Of a DNA stretch of 55,684 nucleotides, positions 28,706 through 37,897 are shown piece after piece. A program made the translations under genes and the position numbers. Location: positions 1-55,684 of the forward strand of contig JAQRMW010000121.1 in NCBI GenBank assembly GCA_028599075.1. Direction: 5' to 3'. The stretch comes from Urechidicola sp. Lineage in GTDB: Bacteria; Bacteroidota; Bacteroidia; Flavobacteriales; Flavobacteriaceae. Each line of letters starts with the position of its first letter. Within the stretch, counting starts at the first letter, position 1. The notes under the pieces are model-generated. The model was not told the origin of the DNA and made no database searches. It saw only the letters and a list, made by a program, of their open reading frames with translations.

Positions 28706-30772
28706 CTATTCATCAACCCTCTCAATCAACTTTTCTAAAATATCAATTGCAGCTTTGGCAATTTTTGTCCCAGGACCGAATACGCCTACTACGCCAGCAT
28801 CAAATAAAAATTCATAGTCTTGTTTTGGAATTACACCACCGGCTATTGCTAAAATATCATCTCTGCCATATTTCTTAAGTTCGGCAATCACTTGAGGAAC
28901 TAAAGTTTTATGTCCTGCTGCTAAAGATGAAACCCCCAACACATGTACATCGTTTTCAACAGCTTGTTTTGCCACTTCTTTAGGTGTTTGAAACAATGGA
29001 CTGATATCAACATCAAAACCTAAATCTGCAAAACTAGTTGCTACAACTTTGGCACCACGGTCATGACCATCTTGTCCCATTTTCGCAACCATAATTCGTG
29101 GACGACGTCCATCTAATTCAGCAAATTGATTTGCTAACTCAACAGCGAGTTTAAAATATTGATCATTTTTAATTTCTTTACTATACACGCCAGAAATGGA
29201 ATTAATTGTTGCTTTATATCTGCCAAAAACAGTTTCTAATGCCGATGAAATTTCTCCCAATGTGGCTCTGCTTCTTGCTACTTTTACAGCCAAATCTAAT
29301 AAATTTCCTTGACTTGTTTTTGCGCAATTAGTTAAATCTAGTAAGGATTTTTTTACAGCATCATTATTTCTCTCCGATTTTAATTGTTGCAAGCGTTTAA
29401 TTTGTGACGCTCTCACCGCTTCATTATCAACTTCTAAAATATGTAACTCATCTTCCTGTTTTAACTGATACGCATTTACGCCTACAATAATATCTTGTCC
29501 ACTATCAATACGAGCTTGCTTTTTAGCAGCAGCCTCTTCAATACGCATTTTTGGAATACCTTTTTCTAAGGCTTTGGTCATACCGCCTAATTCTTCAATT
29601 TCCTGAATTAGTTTCCAAGCATCATCAGCAATTTTTGCGGTCATTTTTTCTACTTCATGGCTTCCTGCCCAAGGGTCAACTGTTTTAGTTACTTTGGTTT
29701 CTTCCTGAATATATATCTGTGTGTTTCTAGCAATTCTAGCTGAAAAATCTGTAGGTAATGCAATTGCTTCATCTAAGGCATTGGTGTGCAAACTTTGGGT
29801 GCCCCCAAAAACTGATGCCATCGCCTCAATGGTTGTTCTTGCAACATTGTTAAAAGGGTCTTGTGCAGTTAAACTCCAACCACTTGTTTGACAGTGAGTT
29901 CTTAATGCCAATGATTTTTGATTTTGTGGATTGAACTGCTGAATGATTTTTGCCCACAACATTCTCGCAGCTCGCATTTTAGCAATCTCTTTAAAATGTT
30001 GCATCCCGATACCCCAAAAGAAAGAAAGTCTTGGTGCAAATTCGTCAATCTTCATTCCTGATTCTAATCCGATACGAATATATTCCAACCCATCAGCAAG
30101 CGTATAAGCCAATTCAATTTCTGGTGTAGCACCTGCTTCTTGCATGTGATATCCAGAGATAGAAATACTATTAAATTTTGGCATGTTTGCTTTTGTATAT
30201 TGAAAAATATCAGCAATAATTTTCATAGATGGTGTTGGAGGATAGATATAGGTATTACGTACCATAAACTCTTTTAACACATCATTTTGGATGGTTCCAA
30301 TTAATTGATTTGGAGAAACCCCTTGCTCTTCAGCTGCAACAATATAAAATGCCAACACTGGTAAAACAGCTCCGTTCATAGTCATAGAAACCGACATTTT
30401 ATCTAACGGAATCTGATCAAAAAGGACTTTCATATCCTCAACCGAATCTATGGCAACTCCCGCTTTACCAACATCACCTTGTACACGTTCATGATCAGAA
30501 TCATATCCGCGATGTGTTGCTAAATCAAAAGCAACAGATAAGCCTTTTTGACCAGCTTCTAGATTACGGCGATAGAAAGCATTACTTTCTTGTGCTGTAG
30601 AAAAACCTGCATATTGGCGGATGGTCCAAGGTCGGCGAACATACATAGTAGAGTATGGTCCGCGAAGATTTGGAGAAATACCAGCAACAAAGTTTTGGTG
30701 CTCAAAACTTTGAGTTTTGAGTTCTGAGTTTTGAGTTTTGAGTTCGATATTTTGTAAATTCTTACGCTTCAT
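28706..30772 (-). CDS. scpA: methylmalonyl-CoA mutase, large (catalytic) subunit
   Basis: A B12-dependent enzyme interconverting methylmalonyl-CoA and succinyl-CoA in propionate metabolism. The 688-aa TIM barrel starts with [19 protein letters not shown]. The C-terminal cobalamin domain carries the DxHxxG motif GQDGHDRG (lower axial ligand His570), SSLAAGH, and the GG loop AIAGGVIP. The N-terminus is short and partly encoded by an imperfect tandem repeat at about 30696-30745, which gives [11 protein letters not shown]-type sequence. It overlaps the 3' end of the small-subunit gene by 11 bases, indicating one operon. Confidence 0.95.
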   Translation of the reverse strand: MKRKNLQNIELKTQNSELKTQSFEHQNFVAGISPNLRGPYSTMYVRRPWTIRQYAGFSTAQESNAFYRRNLEAGQKGLSVAFDLATHRGYDSDHERVQGDVGKAGVAIDSVEDMKVLFDQIPLDKMSVSMTMNGAVLPVLAFYIVAAEEQGVSPNQLIGTIQNDVLKEFMVRNTYIYPPTPSMKIIADIFQYTKANMPKFNSISISGYHMQEAGATPEIELAYTLADGLEYIRIGLESGMKIDEFAPRLSFFWGIGMQHFKEIAKMRAARMLWAKIIQQFNPQNQKSLALRTHCQTSGWSLTAQDPFNNVARTTIEAMASVFGGTQSLHTNALDEAIALPTDFSARIARNTQIYIQEETKVTKTVDPWAGSHEVEKMTAKIADDAWKLIQEIEELGGMTKALEKGIPKMRIEEAAAKKQARIDSGQDIIVGVNAYQLKQEDELHILEVDNEAVRASQIKRLQQLKSERNNDAVKKSLLDLTNCAKTSQGNLLDLAVKVARSRATLGEISSALETVFGRYKATINSISGVYSKEIKNDQYFKLAVELANQFAELDGRRPRIMVAKMGQDGHDRGAKVVATSFADLGFDVDISPLFQTPKEVAKQAVENDVHVLGVSSLAAGHKTLVPQVIAELKKYGRDDILAIAGGVIPKQDYEFLFDAGVVGVFGPGTKIAKAAIDILEKLIERVDE
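30696..30745. repeat. imperfect tandem repeat inside the mutase N-terminus
   Basis: GAGTTTTGAGTT(C/T) is repeated several times with small changes (plus strand). In the minus-strand gene it encodes repeated LKTQ/SELKTQ residues 11-24 or so. Confidence 0.8.
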
Positions 30773-32132
30773 CTTTCAATCTTTCTTGTTCAACTTTTTC
30801 TGACAGTCTTTTGGCAATGATTGGCTGAATCAGTGTTTTTCTTGGATTTGTTTTTACAAAAGGAAATAGCTCAATATTGTCTTTCATTTTGTCATCTATA
30901 TTTGGATGTTTATTTGTACCCAACAAAACAATTTCTTTAGCATTAAACTGTTCTTGTTCTTTGTCTGCAGATTTTTTTATTTTTCGTTGTATAGTGCCTT
31001 CCTTCAATTGTTTTAAAAAACCGCCTCCTTTTTCAATATCCTTAAAAATAGCCAATGCTTTTTGTGCTATTTCTTTGGTAAGTGTTTCAATATAATAACT
31101 GTCTTTTGCAAATTCGGCTCCCTTATCAAAAGCACTTTCTTCCTTAAAAATTAATAATTGATTTCTAGAGATGCGTTCACCAAATTCATTCTTTTTATGA
31201 AATAAATGGTCGTAAGAATTATTGCTAATGGTGTTTGTGCCACCTAAAATTGCACTCATACATTCGGTTGAGGTTCTCAACATATTGGTATTGTAATCAT
31301 ACAATGTTTTATTTCGATTGGTAGGTTGGGTAAAAATGTTAACATCGAAAGGAATGTTATATTCATCAGAAATTAGTTTCCATAAATAACGGAAAGCTCT
31401 TAGTTTTGCGATTTCGAAGAAATAATTACTACCTACTGCAAAGTTGAAATTAATAGTTTGTTTAGAAATATTTAGGAGCGACTCTTTGTTGTTGATAAAA
31501 TTCAAATATTCATTTCCGTGAGTTAAAGCATACGCTACTTGTTGCACAACAGTTGCTCCTGCATTTTGATATTGAGAGATGTTGACTTGTAAAACGTTTG
31601 TGTTATTTGCTGTTTTTAGAATGTTAGCTAGTATTTCAAAATCTTGGGTTAAGTTAAAAAACCAATTTCCTTCTTTTGCTAACTGGCCAATGATATCAAT
31701 ATTTAAAAAAGAATTGAAGTTTTTTAAATGTGATGTTAAATCCGTAATAAAACTTTCAGAAAGGAAATTTAATTGAAAATGAATTTCCGTATTTCCAGGA
31801 ATATTTGCCAATAGTGAATCAATTTCAAAAGGAGCATCTGCTAAAAACTGAATACTGTTAGCACCTCTTTTTAAAGCATCTATCGCTAAATAATTGGCAG
31901 TTTTTTCGGTGCTTACAAAAATAGTTTGACAGATATTAAAGCTTGTTGGAGTATTAGGAACCTCTAATGATTCCATTTCATCTTTGTGATAAAATGGTTT
32001 AATTGTGATTCCTTCGTTCGTGTGAGTTAACAAGGTTTCGTTGTAATCAGCACCTTTTAAATCGAACTGTATTTTTTGTTTCCATTGTTTTGAGGAAACT
32101 GTTGGGAATTCGTCAAATAAAAAATCACTCAT
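30762..32132 (-). CDS. mutA: methylmalonyl-CoA mutase, small subunit
   Basis: A 456-aa partner of the catalytic subunit. It keeps the mutase barrel pattern ([24 protein letters not shown] at the start in two stretches; [20 protein letters not shown] near 190; [29 protein letters not shown]). It lacks the C-terminal cobalamin domain and its DxHxxG motif, as expected for the non-catalytic subunit of the heterodimer. It is the first gene of the pair. Its 3' end overlaps the large-subunit start. Confidence 0.93.
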   Translation of the reverse strand: MSDFLFDEFPTVSSKQWKQKIQFDLKGADYNETLLTHTNEGITIKPFYHKDEMESLEVPNTPTSFNICQTIFVSTEKTANYLAIDALKRGANSIQFLADAPFEIDSLLANIPGNTEIHFQLNFLSESFITDLTSHLKNFNSFLNIDIIGQLAKEGNWFFNLTQDFEILANILKTANNTNVLQVNISQYQNAGATVVQQVAYALTHGNEYLNFINNKESLLNISKQTINFNFAVGSNYFFEIAKLRAFRYLWKLISDEYNIPFDVNIFTQPTNRNKTLYDYNTNMLRTSTECMSAILGGTNTISNNSYDHLFHKKNEFGERISRNQLLIFKEESAFDKGAEFAKDSYYIETLTKEIAQKALAIFKDIEKGGGFLKQLKEGTIQRKIKKSADKEQEQFNAKEIVLLGTNKHPNIDDKMKDNIELFPFVKTNPRKTLIQPIIAKRLSEKVEQERLKDEA

Positions 32133-32152
32133 ATTTTTTTAATAATTTAAAA

Positions 32153-32216
32153 AATGTTCTCGATACAATTTTTTATCAAAAATCACCTGTCTACCGTAGG
32201 TAGGCTCGAATTGACG
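32153..32216. repeat. partial CGTCAATTCGAG-family repeat
   Basis: Shares ATGTTCTCGATACAATTTTT and a closing TCGAATTGACG with 18924-19032 but lacks the left end. It also contains a small inner palindrome, CTACCGTAGGTAG. Confidence 0.65.
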
Positions 32217-32268
32217 TTTTGCATTGATAATTACAACCCTGCTAACTTTTAATTATTCCTTTTTATTT

Positions 32269-32583
32269 TCATTGAATTGTATCATATTCAATTATATAAA
32301 TATCCTCATTTTCTTTCTTCATATTATATTCTTCGCGGGCGTATTTATCTAGCTGTTCAGGGTCTTCTAGTTTTTCTATTTTCTTTTTATCAGCATTTAT
32401 TTCAGTTTGATAAAAGTTTTTATCTGTTTCTAGCTTGTTAATTTCTTTATTGAATTCGCGATCTATCAAAAAAGAATTTTCATCAAAAAAAGTCATCCAA
32501 ATCAAAAAAACAATCAAAATTAAAACATAGCGATTACTTAAAAACCGTACTGTTTTATTATTCCTTATTTGTTTTAAGGTCAT
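32269..32583 (-). CDS. septum formation initiator, FtsB/DivIC family
   Basis: A 104-aa bitopic protein with TM at about 15-33, then a coiled coil (FNKEINKLETDKNFYQTEIN, ADKKKIEKLEDPEQLDKYAR) and an acidic tail. The PEQLDKYAREEYNMKKENEDIY segment, split here as EQLDKYARE and EYNMKKENE, is typical of Bacteroidota FtsB/DivIC proteins. These join the FtsQ-FtsL complex of the divisome. Its start overlaps the udk stop by four bases, so the two are translated from one mRNA. Confidence 0.85.
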   Translation of the reverse strand: MTLKQIRNNKTVRFLSNRYVLILIVFLIWMTFFDENSFLIDREFNKEINKLETDKNFYQTEINADKKKIEKLEDPEQLDKYAREEYNMKKENEDIYIIEYDTIQ

Positions 32584-33194
32584 TGTTTAGCAAGTTTTTC
32601 GTTGATTACTGTTCTAACGATATCTACAGCCACCGTATTGTAGCGATCGTTTGGTATTATCATGTCAGCAAAGTTTTTTGTAGGTTCAATAAACTGTAAA
32701 TGCATTGGTTTTAGGGTGTCTTGATAACGGTTTAAAACTTCGTGCAAATCTCTGCCACGTTCTTGTATATCTCTTTTTAACCTTCTAATCAATCGCTCAT
32801 CAGTATCAGCATGTACAAATATTTTGATATCACATAAATCACGTAACTCAGGATTGTTAAAAATCAAAATCCCTTCAATAATCAATACTTTAGTGGGGTG
32901 CGTTATTACAGTGTTTTTTGTTCTATCATGAGTAACAAAAGAGTAGACAGGTTGGTTAACTGTATTGCCAGCTTTAAGCTGTTTTAAATGCTCAACTAGC
33001 AATTCAAAATCGATTGAATTAGGGTGATCAAAATTTATCTTTGTTCTTTCCTCGTATGATAATTCGTGTGTTTCTTTATAATAAGAATCTTGCGAAATTA
33101 CCGCTACCTCATTTTCGGGAATCTCATTTAAAATTTGATTTACTACAGTTGTTTTTCCAGAACCTGTACCGCCCGCAATACCAATAATTAGCAT
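32580..33194 (-). CDS. udk: uridine kinase
   Basis: Phosphorylates uridine and cytidine for pyrimidine salvage. P-loop GGTGSGKTT lies at residues 7-15, ISQDSYYKE follows, and later FDHPNSIDF, PVYSFVTHDRT and RLIRRLKRDIQERGRD. I chose ATG 33194 (MLIIGIAGGTGSGKTT, 204 aa) over an upstream in-frame ATG at 33254. The P-loop normally lies near the N-terminus. The -7 element at 33222-33229 also lies downstream of the earlier ATG and would exclude it from the transcript. Confidence 0.95.
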   Translation of the reverse strand: MLIIGIAGGTGSGKTTVVNQILNEIPENEVAVISQDSYYKETHELSYEERTKINFDHPNSIDFELLVEHLKQLKAGNTVNQPVYSFVTHDRTKNTVITHPTKVLIIEGILIFNNPELRDLCDIKIFVHADTDERLIRRLKRDIQERGRDLHEVLNRYQDTLKPMHLQFIEPTKNFADMIIPNDRYNTVAVDIVRTVINEKLAKQ

Positions 33195-33221
33195 AGTTTT
33201 TTTGTTTTGTTGACCTATTAG

Positions 33222-33229
33222 CAAAATTA
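33222..33229 (-). promoter_or_regulatory. udk promoter, -7 element
   Basis: Minus-strand TAATTTTG matches TAnnTTTG, with TTTG at 33252-33255 about 22 bases upstream. It supports the start at 33194. Confidence 0.6.
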
Positions 33230-33292
33230 CGAATTTTGAAAATAATGACTCCAAAAATTAGGAATAAAAAAATAAAAGAAAGAATTGATATA

Positions 33293-33586
33293 TTATTGCA
33301 AATTTTTTGCCTGATATATTTTGATTGAGTCGCAAAGTGTTTTGGTAAATATTTTAGCACTTTCGCTATACAAATGAGAACCATCGTAAGAGTTGTAGAG
33401 ATAACCAGTTGTGCTAAAATTGAGATATGGGACTTGTTGCCTTTTAGAAATCACTTCAATACGTTCATTAAAATCTGGCCAAAAATTATCTTCTAAAAGT
33501 AAAAAACTAGAATCAATTGGCAACCGGGTGACGATTACTGTTCCATAATTATTTAAATAATTGACTGTTTCTTCTAGCATCTGCAT
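33293..33586 (-). CDS. C-terminal fragment of a frameshifted SGNH-like protein
   Basis: A 97-aa ORF. YDGSHLYSESA near residue 67 resembles the DxxH block of SGNH/DltD/AlgX-like hydrolases. The reading frame is open further upstream to the nine-T run at 33599-33607 (plus strand), where the preceding ORF ends. Reading eight instead of nine would join the two into one protein of about 317 aa. It is therefore a fragment of the same gene as 33594-34247 rather than a separate gene, unless the frameshift is real and tolerated. Confidence 0.6.
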   Translation of the reverse strand: MQMLEETVNYLNNYGTVIVTRLPIDSSFLLLEDNFWPDFNERIEVISKRQQVPYLNFSTTGYLYNSYDGSHLYSESAKIFTKTLCDSIKIYQAKNLQ

Positions 33587-33593
33587 TCTGTAT

Positions 33594-34247
33594 TCAGATT
33601 TTTTTTTGATATTTATCTACCTGTCTGTAACCATTATTTGTAAGCTTCATCCAATGCTCTTTAATTGCATCTTGTTTTTCTTTACTGAGCTTTCTAGATT
33701 TAAATTCTAGCCATCCATCTGGATGAATATTAACAAACATTTTTTGAGGTTTAAGTAATCCTCGGTAGAGTGAGCCGTCATAACATTTTCTTACATACTC
33801 ATAATTTGGATGACTATTAAAATTAGTCATTTTTCTAAGAATTGTGTTTTTGTCAAGTTCTATATTCGCAGAGTCTTTTAATCCTTTTGTAATTAAAAAA
33901 TTACCTGGAGATACTGATAAAATAAACAAGCCACTGTTAGAGGTTGTGTCAATTTTATGTTTAATGGCATTTAAATAAACTGCTCCATAAGATGATTGTG
34001 TTTTTTCAAATGCAAAATTTAACATTGGTTTTTGAATAGAATTGTTTAATTCTTGTTCTATGATTGCTGGTGAAATTCCGTCATGAGCTCTTGAAATGCC
34101 GAGTATTAAACTACTAGCTTTGTAGGTGAACTTATAATAATTGCGGTCAACATGTCCTTGCGTAATATTATAAACAAAGCCAAAATAGCAGATCACTAGG
34201 AGTGAAGCTAAAAAACTAATTTTTAATATGAGAGATTTTATTTGCAT
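33594..34247 (-). CDS. N-terminal part of an SGNH-like protein, MBOAT partner (frameshifted)
   Basis: A 217-aa ORF with an N-terminal TM/signal anchor at about 7-27. ILGISRAHDGISPAIIEQEL near 49-67 corresponds to the SGNH block I region, in which the nucleophile Ser follows a Gly. The gene starts at the base directly after the MBOAT stop, a usual arrangement in which MBOAT moves an acyl group across the membrane and the SGNH-like protein finishes transfer to an exported polymer. The ORF ends just after a nine-A run. The remaining C-terminal catalytic DxxH part is in another frame (33293-33586). Confidence 0.65.
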   Translation of the reverse strand: MQIKSLILKISFLASLLVICYFGFVYNITQGHVDRNYYKFTYKASSLILGISRAHDGISPAIIEQELNNSIQKPMLNFAFEKTQSSYGAVYLNAIKHKIDTTSNSGLFILSVSPGNFLITKGLKDSANIELDKNTILRKMTNFNSHPNYEYVRKCYDGSLYRGLLKPQKMFVNIHPDGWLEFKSRKLSKEKQDAIKEHWMKLTNNGYRQVDKYQKKI

Positions 34248-35696
34248 CTAAAATTGAAAATAAATAAAATTGTTTTGTCTGTTTATACTAAATAAAACAA
34301 TCCCAAAAATAAATAGGATGTACATAGCCCATCTTAAGGGTTGAGTTCTTTTGGTGATTAGCTCATACACTTTATCATTGCCTTTATAATAATGAATGAT
34401 TTGAACAAAAATTAAAAGACCAATTGTTAAATAAAATTCATACGAATATTTAAGAATATTGAATTGTAAATTGTCAAATACAAATAAATTGTCAAGGTAT
34501 TCTAAAGCGATATCAAAAGACGGGGATCTAAAAAATATTAGTGAGAAGGCAAGAGAATGGTACCAAATTATTCGCCAAGAAAATTCAAAAACAGGAAATA
34601 AGAATGGAATATTTATTTTGTTGATTAAATATTTTCTGTGTTTTTTTGTGCCAACTTCAAAAATTAGAAAGACTCCATTAAGCAAGCCCCAAACAATAAA
34701 ATTCCATCCAGCACCATGCCATAATCCCATGCTAAAAAAAACAATAAGAATAATCCAATATCTTGAAAGTTTTGTTTTTGAAAGCGGAATAAGCATATAA
34801 TCTCTTAACCATTTTAAAAGCGAAATATGCCAACGTTGCCAGAGGCTTACCATATTTTTAGCGACCATTGGTCTGTTAAAATTTTGCATTAAGTTAAAAC
34901 CTAATATTTTTGCTGCACCAATGGCAATTGTGGTATAGGCAGAGAAATCGTAATATAGTTGAAAAGAGAAAAAATAAACACCTAATATTAAGGTGGGACC
35001 TCCATAGTTTTTTGGGTTTGCAAAAACAGCATCTGCATAAATACCCAATCTATCTGCAACAACTAATTTTAGAAAGAAACCCCAAGCCATCATAATAACT
35101 CCTTGTTTTATTGCTGGAATATTGATTTCAATTTTTTTGTAAAACTGTGGAATCAATCTATTAGCTCTTTCAATTGGTCCTGCAACTAGTTGTGGGAAAA
35201 ACGAAACGTATAAGGCATATTTTACAAAACTACGCTCTGGTTTTATAAGTTTTCTATACACATCAATACTATAACTCATTGTTTGGAATGTGTAAAAACT
35301 GATACCAACAGGCAGTAATATTTTTTTGATATTATAGGTTTGCGAGACTGTTTCTGTTGCATGTTCAATTCCAAAGAAATCTAAAATTGCAAAGGAAGTT
35401 TCAGCGAAGAACCCTAAGTATTTAAAATAGAAAAGCATCCCAAGGTTAACTAAAATACTAAAGTATAAAAATAGTTTTCTCTTTTTTTGATTGTTGGTAT
35501 TGTGTATTTTAATTCCGACATAATAGTCGATGACTGTTGATGCGAATAGTAATAATACTAATGATGGTTCCCAATAAAAGTAAAAGAAATAACTGGCAAT
35601 AAGTAATAAATAAGCACGGTATTTATGTGCTAATACATAATACAGTATTACCACAAGAGGGAAAAAAAATAAAAAGTCAAACGAATTAAATAGCAT
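34248..35696 (-). CDS. MBOAT family membrane O-acyltransferase (AlgI/DltB-like)
   Basis: A 482-aa polytopic membrane protein. MLFNSFDFLFFFPLVVILYY is the typical N-terminus, MVSLWQRWHISLLKWLRDYM lies near 280, and the catalytic His is in GLWHGAGWNFIVWG near residue 328. Family members transfer acetyl or other acyl groups for modification of exopolysaccharides, teichoic acids or similar polymers. The polymer here is unknown, because no polysaccharide cluster is adjacent. Its partner SGNH-like gene follows without a gap. A TATGTTTG promoter element lies 31 bases upstream. Confidence 0.92.
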   Translation of the reverse strand: MLFNSFDFLFFFPLVVILYYVLAHKYRAYLLLIASYFFYFYWEPSLVLLLFASTVIDYYVGIKIHNTNNQKKRKLFLYFSILVNLGMLFYFKYLGFFAETSFAILDFFGIEHATETVSQTYNIKKILLPVGISFYTFQTMSYSIDVYRKLIKPERSFVKYALYVSFFPQLVAGPIERANRLIPQFYKKIEINIPAIKQGVIMMAWGFFLKLVVADRLGIYADAVFANPKNYGGPTLILGVYFFSFQLYYDFSAYTTIAIGAAKILGFNLMQNFNRPMVAKNMVSLWQRWHISLLKWLRDYMLIPLSKTKLSRYWIILIVFFSMGLWHGAGWNFIVWGLLNGVFLIFEVGTKKHRKYLINKINIPFLFPVFEFSWRIIWYHSLAFSLIFFRSPSFDIALEYLDNLFVFDNLQFNILKYSYEFYLTIGLLIFVQIIHYYKGNDKVYELITKRTQPLRWAMYILFIFGIVLFSINRQNNFIYFQF

Positions 35697-35727
35697 TTGG
35701 AGACAATTTTCTTTTATATAGCAATTT

Positions 35728-35735
35728 CAAACATA
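35728..35735 (-). promoter_or_regulatory. MBOAT operon promoter, -7 element
   Basis: Minus-strand TATGTTTG matches TAnnTTTG, 31 bases before the start at 35696. The -33 box is not clear. Confidence 0.5.
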
Positions 35736-35833
35736 GTTAAAAAATATTAAATAGTTTAGGAAATGTAGAATTGATATCAAGAACGGTTAGTATTATTATA
35801 TGCCAAGAAATTATTTACTACCTTTAGCCTGCT

Positions 35834-37870
35834 ATGATTAAGGTACTACAATTTGTCCCCGTACAAATTACTATATTCCTGCTATTTGGAATATATACAG
35901 GGTATTATAGCACAATTTCTTTTGAGAATTTACTCCCTTTTATTTTAGTTGGATTACTGCTCATATTGGCAATTCAATATTGGAGAGCCAATAAATCTTT
36001 TAAGCGAAATTTATTTTTTAATAGCACTACATATCTACTTTCTTTTTTTATCGGAATTGCAACCATAACCATCAATAATGACTTAAACAATCAAAAACAT
36101 TATACCCATTATATTACTAGTGATGCTACTATTATTTTGGTTGTTGAAAAGGAATTAAAGTCTGGCAACTATTACGATAAATATGAAGCTTCTGTTATTA
36201 ATATTAATGACAAATCTACCATTGGCACTATTTTATTAAACATTCAAAAGGATAGTTTAGAAAAGTTAAAGGTTGATGATAAGCTGTATTTAAAATCAAC
36301 ATTTAAAGAACTGATTGCACCAATGAACCCTTATTATTTTAATTATAAGGAGTATCTAAAAAAGCAGAATATATACCATCAGTTATTTACTAATCATCAG
36401 GAATTTTTGATGTTAAATCCACGTCAATTTTCATTCAAAGGATTGGCAGCGCAATTTAGAGAAAGGGTCAATTTTGCGTTGATAAAGAATAATTTTAAAG
36501 GTGATGAATTGGCAGTAATCAATGCGTTGCTTTTAGGGCAACGTCAAGAAATTTCTCCAGAATTAATTCAGAGTTATACGGGTGCTGGTGCTATTCATAT
36601 TTTGGCAGTATCAGGCTTGCATGTCGGAATTATACTCTTAATTCTAAATTTTATTTTCAAGCCAATTGAACGTTTTAAAAATGGGAAAACCATCAAGTTG
36701 ATTTTAGTTGTTTCGCTATTGTGGGCTTTTGCATTTGTAGCAGGATTGTCTGCATCAGTAGTGAGAGCTGTTACAATGTTTACTGCTGTGGCAATTGGTT
36801 GGCAGGTAAACAAACCCACAAATGTGTACAATACGCTAACAATCTCTATGTTTTTTCTATTGCTGTTTAATCCTTATTTTTTGTTTGATGTTGGTTTTCA
36901 GTTGAGTTATTTAGCAGTGTTTTCTATTGTTTGGATTCAACCTTTACTCTACAGTTTTTGGAAACCAAAATTTAAGTTACTTGATTATTTCTGGAAACTA
37001 CTAACTGTTTCAGTTGCGGCCCAATTTGGAATTATACCTATAAGTTTATATTATTTTCATCAATTTCCCAGCTTGTTTTTTATCTCTAATTTGGTGATTA
37101 TTCCTTTTTTGGGAGCCATCTTGTTAGGCGGAGTTTTAATCATTTTGTTATCACTTTTAAATATCCTTCCCAACATTTTAGCAACAGTTTATAATTATCT
37201 AATTCGAGCTATGAATTTAGTGGTTGATTGGGTGGCTCATCAAGAAGATTTTTTATTTCGTGATATTTCATTTTCATTATTGATGGTTGTTAGTTCTTAT
37301 GCAATGATTGTTTTTGGAACCCGATTTTTAACCAAGAGAAACTCTAATAGACTTATTGGGTTTTGTTTGGCGCTCATACTTTTTCAATCAACTTTTATTT
37401 ACGAAAAGCAACAACGATTGTTAACTGATGAATTCATCATTTTTCATAAAAGTCGGAATTCAATGTTAGGGAAGAGAATGGGGAATCATATGGAATTTTA
37501 TCACTCTTTAGATAGTGTTACCCTTGCAAAAGATAAAGTATTAAGGCAATATAAAGTTGGAGTTGGAGCGTTAGAAATTCAATCAACAAATACAATTCCT
37601 AATATCATGCAATTCAATACTAAACGCATTTTAATTATTGACAGTTTGGGAGTATTTCAACTTAAAAGTTACAGTCCAGATTTGATATTTTTACAGCAAT
37701 CACCCAAAATAAACTTAGTTAGGTTAATAGATTCACTCAACCCTAAAATGATTGTAGCAGATGGGTCTAATTATAAATCGTATATCAAGCGTTGGGAGTT
37801 AACATGTGAACAAAAAAATACTCCTTTTCACTATACTGGGCAAAAAGGAGCTTATGTGTTAAAATACTAA
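35834..37870 (+). CDS. comEC: ComEC/Rec2 family DNA-uptake channel protein
   Basis: A 678-aa polytopic membrane protein. The N-terminal TM pair and a beta-rich OB-like domain (DUF4131, about 25-190) are followed by the Competence domain. That domain holds ALLLGQRQEISPELIQSYTGAGAIHILAVSGLHVG (seen in two parts, near 232-266) and GLSASVVRAVTMF near 300. The C-terminal 150 residues are weakly conserved and lack the HxDxDH metal motif of the full lactamase-like domain. ComEC moves single-stranded DNA through the inner membrane. No other competence gene is nearby. Confidence 0.92.
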   Translation: MIKVLQFVPVQITIFLLFGIYTGYYSTISFENLLPFILVGLLLILAIQYWRANKSFKRNLFFNSTTYLLSFFIGIATITINNDLNNQKHYTHYITSDATIILVVEKELKSGNYYDKYEASVININDKSTIGTILLNIQKDSLEKLKVDDKLYLKSTFKELIAPMNPYYFNYKEYLKKQNIYHQLFTNHQEFLMLNPRQFSFKGLAAQFRERVNFALIKNNFKGDELAVINALLLGQRQEISPELIQSYTGAGAIHILAVSGLHVGIILLILNFIFKPIERFKNGKTIKLILVVSLLWAFAFVAGLSASVVRAVTMFTAVAIGWQVNKPTNVYNTLTISMFFLLLFNPYFLFDVGFQLSYLAVFSIVWIQPLLYSFWKPKFKLLDYFWKLLTVSVAAQFGIIPISLYYFHQFPSLFFISNLVIIPFLGAILLGGVLIILLSLLNILPNILATVYNYLIRAMNLVVDWVAHQEDFLFRDISFSLLMVVSSYAMIVFGTRFLTKRNSNRLIGFCLALILFQSTFIYEKQQRLLTDEFIIFHKSRNSMLGKRMGNHMEFYHSLDSVTLAKDKVLRQYKVGVGALEIQSTNTIPNIMQFNTKRILIIDSLGVFQLKSYSPDLIFLQQSPKINLVRLIDSLNPKMIVADGSNYKSYIKRWELTCEQKNTPFHYTGQKGAYVLKY

Positions 37871-37897
37871 TAATTAAATGTCAGTGTGACAATTCTT

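Noticed and set aside
33195-33254. Upstream in-frame start for udk (20 extra residues)
   Set aside because: It lies upstream of the -7 element at 33222-33229, and the P-loop would be unusually far from the N-terminus.
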